From positions 33,790 to 97,789 of the forward strand of contig NZ_JAHFUW010000010.1 in the NCBI RefSeq assembly GCF_023264855.1: a DNA stretch of 64,000 bases. Reading direction: 5' to 3'. The notes below the pieces were generated by a model that was not told the origin of the DNA, made no database searches, and saw only the letters and a program-made list of their open reading frames with translations. Of this stretch, positions 8,800 through 16,082 are shown one piece after another (position 1 is the first letter of the stretch; every line of letters starts with the position of its first letter). The translations under genes were made by a program, and so were the position numbers. This DNA comes from Herbiconiux sp. Lineage in GTDB: Bacteria > Actinomycetota > Actinomycetes > Actinomycetales > Microbacteriaceae.

Positions 8800-9543
8800 T
8801 CAGCCGAGATGGCGGGCGAAGAAGCGGACGGCATCCTCACCTGCGAATCGCGGGACGCCTGTATGACCACCCATATTGGCGCAGAGCGTCTTCTCAGTCG
8901 ATGAGAAGGCGTCGAAAAGATCGAGAGCCATTCCCCGGTCATTCCCCTCGTCATCCCACTGGAGGAGAACGTGCAGCGGGATGGTGACCTGGCGCGCCTC
9001 TTCCATCGTGACACGCGGCACGTAGCTGCCAGCGAAGAGTCCCGCTGCCGCGATACGCGAGTCGATGGCCGCGAGGCGTGTGCCAATCGCGATCACGCCG
9101 CCCGAGAAGCCAACTTTCTCGCCGATCTCGGGGAGGTCGAGGACCTCGTCGAGAGTGATCTGCCACTCTGGTACAGCCTGGTCGGTGAGCGGAAGGATCA
9201 GTCGGTCTACAAGGTCCGCTCCGGGCTGGTCGCCCGTGGAGATTGCACGGATGAGGTCTGCTCGAGCCTGCTCTACGCCGGGTAGCGGGATGCGGGTGCC
9301 CGCCCCAGGCAGCTCTATGGAGACCGCAGCGAAGCCTTGCGCTGCGGCGCTGAGCGCCCGTGCAACGAGGCGGGGATACATCCGTCGAATCCCAAACCCG
9401 CCGGGCTGGCCCAACAAAATGAGTGGAACTGGCGTGGACGAGGAAGCTGCTGCTGGCGTCCACAAAATGCCGGAGAAATCACCGAGAGTGAACTCACGCT
9501 CGGTGGTGCCGTCGTCGAGAATCTGTTCAGAAGTGAGGTGCAT
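8800..9543 (-). CDS. Alpha/beta hydrolase (dienelactone hydrolase-like)
   Basis: The protein has 247 residues and no signal peptide. The fold is recognisable from PLILLGQPGGFG (oxyanion-type loop), the nucleophile elbow VGFSGGVIAIG, and the late LLQWDDEGNDRG and MGGHTGVPRF segments that would carry the acid and histidine. The elbow is GFSGG rather than GxSxG with a bulky last residue, as in many dienelactone-hydrolase relatives. The ATG at 9543 follows GAAAGG. The substrate is unknown. It stands alone upstream of an IS481 remnant and looks like acquired cargo. Confidence 0.75.
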   Translation of the reverse strand: MHLTSEQILDDGTTEREFTLGDFSGILWTPAAASSSTPVPLILLGQPGGFGIRRMYPRLVARALSAAAQGFAAVSIELPGAGTRIPLPGVEQARADLIRAISTGDQPGADLVDRLILPLTDQAVPEWQITLDEVLDLPEIGEKVGFSGGVIAIGTRLAAIDSRIAAAGLFAGSYVPRVTMEEARQVTIPLHVLLQWDDEGNDRGMALDLFDAFSSTEKTLCANMGGHTGVPRFAGEDAVRFFARHLG

Positions 9544-9886
9544 GGTCGTGCCTTTCGGGAGTGCTGCAAATATGCGGCGCTCCCAGACGACCTATCGCCC
9601 GACCGTGACTCCCCAGAGGAGCACCAACGTCAATTCGTTCACGGGTACCACCTCCTCAAATTCCTGCACGGACGCCTCAGCATATCAGCACCCAGCTCAG
9701 CAACAACTAGCAGTTCAGTGACGAGCCGTCGCGCGGCGAGAGTCGTAGGCGCACCCGCGCGGAGCCGCCCGGAACAAGTCCTGTCCCGGCGCTGCCAGAT
9801 CCATTCACAGAGCTGCCAGATCCATTCACAGAGCTGCCACGCCTCTTGCAGGTCGAGGAGCGGCACCCGTGCCGGAGAATGGGTGA
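9544..9886. other. Gene-free region between divergent hydrolase and HNH-like gene
   Basis: These 343 bases hold the minus-strand leader and ribosome binding site of the hydrolase near 9550 and, on the other side, the upstream region of the HNH-like gene with a 21-bp tandem repeat. Short ORFs overlap here but lack ribosome binding sites and family resemblance. No RNA gene or promoter could be assigned with confidence. Confidence 0.5.
9791..9839 (+). repeat. 21-bp tandem direct repeat, 2.3 copies
   Basis: The unit GCTGCCAGATCCATTCACAGA occurs twice without mismatch (9791-9811 and 9812-9832), followed by GCTGCCA at 9833-9839. It ends 47 bp before the start of the HNH-like gene and could be a pair of protein-binding iterons or a replication-slippage product. 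Confidence 0.9.
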
Positions 9887-10972
9887 ATGCCTGAATCTTG
9901 TGCTTTCTGCGGGTCGGTGGGGCCCCTGACCCGCGAGCACGTTTTCGGTCAGTGGGTGAGCAGGACTGGCTTGGATCTCGCTCCGATGCGTCATCACGCA
10001 GGCCCGTTGAATGCTCTGCCGCGCGACATGGGGGAGCAGCCCGCATTCCGGCTGACAGTGAAGAGCTTCTGCGCCTCTTGTAACAACGGGTGGATGAGCA
10101 ACCTCGAAACGGTCGCGCAGCGAGTGCTCACCCCGTTGATCCTCGACGAGTCCGGGACGATCGCGCTGGAAGATCAGGCGGCGATCGCAACGTGGGTGCA
10201 GAAGACCGCGCTGACAGCGATGCTCCTCTCCAGCAAGGAGCAGCGGGAAAACGGCTACGGGCTCGCCCCGTCGGAGTACAGGGCACTCTACGAGCGCCGC
10301 GAGCTGGTGCAACCGCTGGATTTCAGCCAGTTCTGGGTCGGCCGATTCGAAGGAGTCCAGGGATTCTCGGCTGTACGCGTCACGCCGCTGACAGTTCGCA
10401 TCCCAGGCTTTCCCGAGCCGCCGCGGCCTCAGGGCTACGCGATGACGATCGTCCTTGGAGCGCTCCTCCTGCACGGCGTGCGGTTCACCACTCCAGGTCT
10501 TCAGGCGGACTCGAAGACGGAGCTGGGGATGCCACCGTTGTGGCCGTCGGAAACGTCGTTGATGTGGCCGGCGGGGCAGACGTGCACGGAGAAGTCTCTG
10601 CTTGCTCTCGCGGATGGGGGGACGTTGCGTGCAACGGGTGGGGAGGTGCGACTGCAACCCTGGTCTCACGCAGCTCACCTGCCGCAGAGCGCCTTCGAGA
10701 ATGGTGCAGTCAAAGTTCCGGCGCTGTGCCGTAAGCACGACATCTACTACCCCGCGGCGCTTTTGCAAGAAGCGCAGCAGGGGCGGTTCTACGCATTCAT
10801 GACTTCGTGCGAGTGCAGTGCCTATCTGATCCATACGGATTCTGACCGCATCCGCTTCCGAGCCGCGGGCGAACCGGAAGGCATCGGGGCCATGTACGTG
10901 GACATGGTTGGCGACGAGTTCCTCATCGAGGACCATATCGGGGAGTTCGCCTGCAAGAGACTGCCCGCCTGA
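9887..10972 (+). CDS. HNH-like zinc-motif protein of unknown role
   Basis: The protein has 361 residues. The N-terminus shows paired zinc knuckles and an HNH-type core: C5-x2-C8, TREHVFGQW at 15-23, then C62-x2-C65 in FCASCNNGWMSNLE. This CxxC/REH/CxxCN pattern is seen in a family of HNH-endonuclease-like proteins. The remaining 280 residues (IALEDQAAIATWVQKTALTAML, then FVG-like beta-rich segments) are not recognised. It precedes the relaxase gene on the same strand, with its stop 43 bp before the relaxase start. Nuclease activity is inferred only from the motif; it could be a nicking accessory or a defence effector. Confidence 0.65.
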   Translation: MPESCAFCGSVGPLTREHVFGQWVSRTGLDLAPMRHHAGPLNALPRDMGEQPAFRLTVKSFCASCNNGWMSNLETVAQRVLTPLILDESGTIALEDQAAIATWVQKTALTAMLLSSKEQRENGYGLAPSEYRALYERRELVQPLDFSQFWVGRFEGVQGFSAVRVTPLTVRIPGFPEPPRPQGYAMTIVLGALLLHGVRFTTPGLQADSKTELGMPPLWPSETSLMWPAGQTCTEKSLLALADGGTLRATGGEVRLQPWSHAAHLPQSAFENGAVKVPALCRKHDIYYPAALLQEAQQGRFYAFMTSCECSAYLIHTDSDRIRFRAAGEPEGIGAMYVDMVGDEFLIEDHIGEFACKRLPA

Positions 10973-11015
10973 CGCGACCGGCAGCGCCAAGCGCGGGCAG
11001 GTGCACCTGCTGCAT

Positions 11016-14000
11016 GTGACGGTCTCGATGCGAGTGATGTCCGCAGGTGACGGCTACAAGTACCTCCTGCGTACGGTCGCCGCCGCAGACGGCGACAGGT
11101 CGTTCTCGACGCCCTTGACTCGCTACTACGCCGAGGCGGGAACCCCTCCAGGCCAATGGCTCGGGTCGGGCGTAGCGTCCCTCGGGAGCGGTCAGCTCGC
11201 GGTGGGTGATCGAGTGTCCGAGGCGCAGCTCCAGCTCCTCATGGGGATGGGCCGTGACCCGATCACCGGAGATCCCCTCGGGCTAGCGTTCCCGGCCTAC
11301 AAATCCACCTCAGAGCGGATCGAGGCGCGGATCGCAGACCTCGCCCCAACGATGTCTCCCGGTGCAATGGGAGACGCGGTCGCGCAAATCCAGGCCGAGG
11401 AGACCGAGCGCGGGACGCGACGGGCGGTGGCGGGCTTCGATTTCACCTTCTCGATTCCGAAGTCTGCATCCGTGTTGTGGGCGGTCGCGGATGCGGGGAC
11501 GCAAGCGTTGATAGGGGAGGCGCACCACACGGCGGTTGCGGAGGTAGTTGCATTCATGGAACGCGAGGTTGCAGCCACTCGCACCGGCGCGACCGCCGGC
11601 GACGGGGCCGTTGCGCAGGTCGATGTCACAGGCCTGGTCGCGACGGCCTTCGACCACTTCGACTCCCGTGCCGGTGATCCCCACCTGCACACCCATGTCG
11701 TCATCTCCAACAAGGTCCGAACCGCTCTCGACGGGAAGTGGCGGAGCCTCGATGGACGGCCGATGCACGCCGCCGTCGTCGCGCTATCCGAATTGCACGA
11801 GGCCGTGTTCGCCGACCACATGACCCGCACGTTCGGTGTCAAGTGGGAAGCCCGTGACAGGGGTCGTGACCGCAATCCCGCATGGGCGATCAGCGGCGTG
11901 CCGGAAGAGTTGGTGGCCGAGTTCTCGACTCGCGCCCGGCACATTGATACCGAGACCGACCGCCTCATCGCCGACTACGTGAGCAAACACGGCAGGCGGC
12001 CAGCCCCGGCGACGATCTTGAAGCTGCGCGCCCAAGCAACCCTCTCCACACGGCCCGACAAGGAGGTCCGATCGCTGGCTGACCTCACTACCGAGTGGCG
12101 GTCGCGCGCCACCGCCGTTCTCGGTCAGGACGCCACGACCTGGGCACGCAACCTCACAAACAACAACAGCCCGCTCCTGCTGCGCGCCGACGACGTGCCG
12201 CTGGAGAGCATCGAAGAACTCGGTACCGCGGTGGTAGAAATTGTCGGCGAGAAGCGGTCGACCTGGCGGCGATGGAATCTGATGGCTGAGGCCTCGCGGC
12301 AGACGATGCGCTGGCGCTTCGCGTCCATGCGGGATCGAGAGGCGATCGTCGGGATGATTGCTGACGCTGCCGAACAGGCGTCGCTGCGGCTGACCCCACC
12401 GGATCTTGCCACCAGTCCAGCCGCGTTTCGCCGTGTTGACGGAACCAGCGTGTTTCGGCCCAAGCACTCGACCGTGTTCTCTTCCGAGCTGTTGCTGGCC
12501 GCCGAAGACCGACTGGTCGACCGCTCTCGCACGCTGACGGCACCCGCGGTCTCGGTGGGCTCGGTCGAGAAGATCACCTCTCGCCCCGACTCCGAGGGCC
12601 GGGTTCTGAGTGAGGACCAGGCCGACGCGCTCATGAAGATTGCTGTCTCTGGCCGGATGCTCGACGTACTGGTCGGCCCCGCTGGCGCGGGCAAGACGAC
12701 GGCGATGAATGCCCTGCGCCGCGCGTGGGAAGTCGAACACGGGACAGGGTCCGTGGTCGGGCTCGCGCCGTCCGCGGTGGCCGCGCAAGTGCTGGCGGAC
12801 GATCTTGGCATCCAGACCGAGAACACGGCGAAATGGTGGCAGAACCACCTTGTGCACGGGACCTCGTTTGACGCAGGTCAGCTCGTCATCATCGACGAGG
12901 CGTCGCTGGCTGGCACCCTGTCCTTAGATCGGATCACGCACCTGGCTGAGCGGGCAGGAGCGAAGGTGTTGCTGGTCGGCGATTTCGCCCAGCTCCAGTC
13001 CGTAGACGCAGGCGGCGCGTTCAATCTCGTGGTGGCCGACCGGGACGAAGCGCCGGAGCTGGTTGACGTTCACCGCTTCACGAACGCGTGGGAGAAGTCA
13101 GCATCGCTGGCTTTACGGCACGGACGTACGGAGGTAATCGGCACCTACCTCGACCATGACCGCATCCGAGGCGGTGAGGCCGATCTGATGACCGATGCCG
13201 CCTACTCGGCATGGCGAGCCGACAGAGATATAGGACTGGCATCGGTGCTGGTCGCGGAGACCCGCGACCAGGCGACCGCGCTCAATACCCGCGCCCGCGC
13301 AGACCTCATTCTCGACGGCACCTTGATGCCAGGCCCAGAAGTCGAACTCGCTGACGGGACGATGACCGGCGCGGGGGACACGATCATCACCCGCCGCAAC
13401 GACCGCAGACTGCGCAACGGCAAGGACTGGGTCCGCAACGGCGACACCTGGGCCATCAACGACGTCCGCGACGACGGGTCGGTCACCATCCGCCGGACTG
13501 GACGCCGCTTCGGCGGGGCGATCGTGCTTCCGGCTGCCTACGTGGCTGAGCACGTTGACCTCGGCTACGCAGTCACGGCCCATCGTGCACAGGGCATCAC
13601 CACCGATACCGCGCATGTCTTGGTGGAGCCGACCACGACGAGGGAGAACTTCTACGTCTCGATGACCCGCGGCAAGCGTTCCAACCACGCATATGTGGTC
13701 CTCGACCGAGCCGACGACGGCCACGCCGCCCCGCACCCGGGCGACAACCCCGATGCCACAGCACGTTCCGTGCTCTACGGCGTCCTGCAACACGTCGGTG
13801 CCGAGCTGTCCGCGAACGAGACCATCACCAACGAACATGAACAGTGGGGCTCGATCGCCCAGATCGCCGCGGAGTACGAGACCATCGCGGCGGCCGCCCA
13901 ACGAGACCGCTGGGCCACTCTCATCCGCGACTCTGGTCTCACCGACGATCAGGCAAGCTCTGCTGTCGACTCCGATGCATTCGGGGCTCTGACTGCCGAG

Positions 14001-14567
14001 CTACGCCGGGCCGAGGCAAACCATCACGACCTCGACCGCTTGCTCCCGCGTCTCGTGGCCGCGCGGGGATTCGGTGACGCCGACGACATCGCCTCGGTCC
14101 TCCACCACAGGGTGGCGCGGGCAACCGCACGGCCGGCACGCTCGGGCCGCGTACGCGAGGCACCGCGGCTGATTGCCGGACTTGTCCCGGCTGCGAGCGG
14201 TCCCATGGCCGACGACATGCGCCAAGCACTCGACGAACGACGCGATCTGATCGAACAGCGAGCCGATGCCGTGCTCGACAGCGCCCTGAACGATGGGGCC
14301 ACGTGGACGAAAGCTCTCGGCTCGCCACCTCGCCCGCAGGCGAAGCGACAGGCCTGGTTCAGAAACTCCCGCACTGTGGCCGCCTACCGCGACCGATACG
14401 GCATCACCGACGACACTCCTCTCGGCCCCACCCCGGTGGCGACCGCGCAGAAGATCGATGCCGCCCGTGCGAAGGCGGCGCTCGACGGGGCACGTAGTGT
14501 CACAGCCGGCCAAGAAGAGGCGCTGGGGCGGCAACGTGGACGCGAGCCGTTGGGCCGTTCGTTCTGA
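11016..14567 (+). CDS. MobF-family conjugative relaxase/helicase (TrwC-like)
   Basis: The protein has about 1,183 residues from the GTG at 11016 (VTVSMRVMSAGDGYKYLL); the track start 36 codons upstream is unlikely because family proteins begin at this motif. The relaxase domain has the tyrosine pair TRYY near residue 37 and the metal-binding histidines DPHLHTHVVIS near 220. The RecD-like helicase domain has Walker A (VGPAGAGKTTAMNAL near 553), Walker B (VIIDEASLAG near 624) and late motifs GYAVTAHRAQGIT and FYVSMTRGK. It nicks the transfer origin and unwinds the strand sent to the recipient. The C-terminal 250 residues are helical. The origin of transfer was not located. Confidence 0.95.
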   Translation: MTVSMRVMSAGDGYKYLLRTVAAADGDRSFSTPLTRYYAEAGTPPGQWLGSGVASLGSGQLAVGDRVSEAQLQLLMGMGRDPITGDPLGLAFPAYKSTSERIEARIADLAPTMSPGAMGDAVAQIQAEETERGTRRAVAGFDFTFSIPKSASVLWAVADAGTQALIGEAHHTAVAEVVAFMEREVAATRTGATAGDGAVAQVDVTGLVATAFDHFDSRAGDPHLHTHVVISNKVRTALDGKWRSLDGRPMHAAVVALSELHEAVFADHMTRTFGVKWEARDRGRDRNPAWAISGVPEELVAEFSTRARHIDTETDRLIADYVSKHGRRPAPATILKLRAQATLSTRPDKEVRSLADLTTEWRSRATAVLGQDATTWARNLTNNNSPLLLRADDVPLESIEELGTAVVEIVGEKRSTWRRWNLMAEASRQTMRWRFASMRDREAIVGMIADAAEQASLRLTPPDLATSPAAFRRVDGTSVFRPKHSTVFSSELLLAAEDRLVDRSRTLTAPAVSVGSVEKITSRPDSEGRVLSEDQADALMKIAVSGRMLDVLVGPAGAGKTTAMNALRRAWEVEHGTGSVVGLAPSAVAAQVLADDLGIQTENTAKWWQNHLVHGTSFDAGQLVIIDEASLAGTLSLDRITHLAERAGAKVLLVGDFAQLQSVDAGGAFNLVVADRDEAPELVDVHRFTNAWEKSASLALRHGRTEVIGTYLDHDRIRGGEADLMTDAAYSAWRADRDIGLASVLVAETRDQATALNTRARADLILDGTLMPGPEVELADGTMTGAGDTIITRRNDRRLRNGKDWVRNGDTWAINDVRDDGSVTIRRTGRRFGGAIVLPAAYVAEHVDLGYAVTAHRAQGITTDTAHVLVEPTTTRENFYVSMTRGKRSNHAYVVLDRADDGHAAPHPGDNPDATARSVLYGVLQHVGAELSANETITNEHEQWGSIAQIAAEYETIAAAAQRDRWATLIRDSGLTDDQASSAVDSDAFGALTAELRRAEANHHDLDRLLPRLVAARGFGDADDIASVLHHRVARATARPARSGRVREAPRLIAGLVPAASGPMADDMRQALDERRDLIEQRADAVLDSALNDGATWTKALGSPPRPQAKRQAWFRNSRTVAAYRDRYGITDDTPLGPTPVATAQKIDAARAKAALDGARSVTAGQEEALGRQRGREPLGRSF

Positions 14568-14634
14568 TCGCCGGCCCTTCCCGGTGTCGCCGCGAAGTCG
14601 TATCGTAGATGTCGAGGCGGCCTCTATATTGGCG

Positions 14635-14653
14635 CTGTCGCTCCTCGCGACAG
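14635..14653. terminator. Hairpin after the relaxase gene
   Basis: CTGTCGC-TCCTC-GCGACAG is a perfect 7-bp stem with a 5-nt loop, 68 bp after the relaxase stop and before the small membrane protein gene. No U-tract follows, so termination is a guess; it could be a protein-binding palindrome. Confidence 0.4.
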
Positions 14654-14671
14654 TATGACCTTCCCGGCAAC

Positions 14672-14720
14672 GGGCAGTCCTTTCAGGTTCTTGTCGCCGA
14701 ACCCTTGAAGAGGACTGTCC
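14672..14720 (+). promoter_or_regulatory. Hairpin that could mask the ribosome binding site of the small membrane protein gene
   Basis: GGGCAGTCC (14672-14680) can pair with GGACTGTCC (14712-14720) with one G-U wobble. Further partial pairing is possible between TTTCAGG and CCTTGAAG. The 3' arm directly abuts the ATG at 14721 and includes the end of the GAAGAGGA ribosome binding site. This arrangement is typical of translational control; the pairing is seen, the regulation is inferred. Confidence 0.5.
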
Positions 14721-15062
14721 ATGTTCCGAATCATCTGGGCCATCAGCGTCCGCACCCGGTACTTCCTGCGCCGCTACATGCCCACCAACATCCTGCTCGA
14801 CGCCATCCGCACCAGACGCGGCCTGCGATGGGGAGTCCCAGCGATGGCGCTGGCGATCCCGTACCTGTACGCCGCGAGCATCAGCGCACAGCTCGCTGAA
14901 GGTGGCGGTCCCGGGTGGCTGCACCTCTTCGTGATGCTGTTCATCTGGAACGCGCTGAAGTTCGCCTTCATCGGGCCCATCAGCCTCGCCCTGCTGATTC
15001 GTGTTCGCCTCAAGGAGGACTCACGCTCACATCGTGCCGTGGATGTCGGCGCGGCTCAGTAG
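14721..15062 (+). CDS. Small membrane protein of MobF-type ICEs
   Basis: The protein has 113 residues with a basic N-terminus (IIWAISVRTRYFLRRYMPTNILLDAIRTRRGLRWG) and two hydrophobic helices (VPAMALAIPYLYAASISAQL and LHLFVMLFIWNALKFAFIGPISLALLI). Homologues beside actinobacterial relaxase genes are sometimes labelled sulfate permease, which a protein this small with two helices cannot support. It has a good ribosome binding site (GAAGAGGA) inside a hairpin. Its position after the relaxase suggests a transfer-related or exclusion role, but the function is unknown. Confidence 0.75.
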   Translation: MFRIIWAISVRTRYFLRRYMPTNILLDAIRTRRGLRWGVPAMALAIPYLYAASISAQLAEGGGPGWLHLFVMLFIWNALKFAFIGPISLALLIRVRLKEDSRSHRAVDVGAAQ

Positions 15063-15125
15063 CCTAATGACCGCCACCGGTAGGATTGGCGAAGGATGTC
15101 AGCACTCAACTGAGGGAGGCGAGAG

Positions 15126-16082
15126 ATGGCGCGCGCCGACCTGCTTCTTGACCTCGTTGAGGCCGAGCGTCACGGGGACCGTGATCGGTTCCGCACCCTC
15201 GTAGAAGCGGTGATCGCCGAAGAGCGTGCCAACCAGCACCACCTCGTGGCGGACCGTCTCTCTGAGCTGATTACCACGACCGGGCAAGGGCTTGTCCGCG
15301 ATGATCGCGCCACCGCGATTCGAGACCTGGTTCACGAAATCGTCCCCAGTCGTCGCCTCGATGACCTTGAACTCGCCCCCGTTCCACGGCGGGTCGTCAC
15401 AGAACTGATTGAGGAGCAGAAGCGCGCTGAGCTGCTCCGCAGCTACGGGATCGAACCTCGCAACCGGCTCCTACTGTCCGGCCCCCCGGGCAACGGTAAG
15501 ACCAGTGTCGCGGAGGCGATTGCTTCCGAACTGATGCTCCCCTTCTACGTGATTCGTTACGAAGGCGTCATGTCCAGCTTCCTCGGCGAGACAGCCGCCA
15601 GGCTCGACAACGCCTTCGAGTTCGCGCGCACGCGACGATGCGTATTGTTCTTCGACGAACTCGACACCATCGCGAAGGAGCGGTCAGATCAGCACGAGAC
15701 GGGCGAGATCAAGCGCGTCGTGTCCACCCTGCTGCTCCAGATCGACCGGCTCCCTGCGCACGTACTCTTCGTCGGCGCGACCAACCACAGCGAACTACTC
15801 GACCGCGCCGCATGGAGGCGCTTCCAGATTCGGGCCGAACTCGAACCCCCGAGCCGCTCCGAAGCAACGCGGTTCCTAGAACGGCTCGCCGCACGGCTCG
15901 GCGGTGACCTCGGCTTCGCTCCACGCACATTGGCAGACAAACTCGCTGGCGCCAGCTACTCCGAACTGGAAGAGTTTGCTCTCGACGTGCGCCGCCGAGC
16001 GGTGCTGGAACTGCCGGACAGCAACCTACGGCGGATTGTGCAAGAACGTCTTGAGCACAGGCGCGGTCAGGCCACTGCGTGA
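15126..16082 (+). CDS. AAA ATPase, IetA-like, first gene of a three-gene defence-type operon
   Basis: The protein has 318 residues and starts behind GGGAGG. A helical N-terminal part of about 100 residues precedes one AAA+ module: Walker A GPPGNGKT at 119-126, Walker B VLFFDELD around 173-180, sensor-1 GATN at 217-220, and a C-terminal helical lid ending near 300. The layout is that of FtsH/katanin-type AAA ATPases, without a membrane segment or protease domain. The next gene, overlapping by 4 bp, encodes a subtilisin-like protease. AAA plus subtilase pairs are known as IetAS, first described for plasmid incompatibility and toxin-antitoxin behaviour on an Agrobacterium Ti plasmid and later among phage-defence gene sets. 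The name here rests on architecture and order, not alignment. Confidence 0.8.
   Translation: MARADLLLDLVEAERHGDRDRFRTLVEAVIAEERANQHHLVADRLSELITTTGQGLVRDDRATAIRDLVHEIVPSRRLDDLELAPVPRRVVTELIEEQKRAELLRSYGIEPRNRLLLSGPPGNGKTSVAEAIASELMLPFYVIRYEGVMSSFLGETAARLDNAFEFARTRRCVLFFDELDTIAKERSDQHETGEIKRVVSTLLLQIDRLPAHVLFVGATNHSELLDRAAWRRFQIRAELEPPSRSEATRFLERLAARLGGDLGFAPRTLADKLAGASYSELEEFALDVRRRAVLELPDSNLRRIVQERLEHRRGQATA

Noticed and set aside
9707-10990. 427-codon minus-strand ORF opposite the HNH-like gene
   Set aside because: The plus frame has conserved zinc and HNH motifs; the minus frame is a shadow.
14721-15062. Sulfate permease annotation for the small membrane protein
   Set aside because: Two helices in 113 residues cannot be a sulfate permease; the label is a known carry-over error in my recall.
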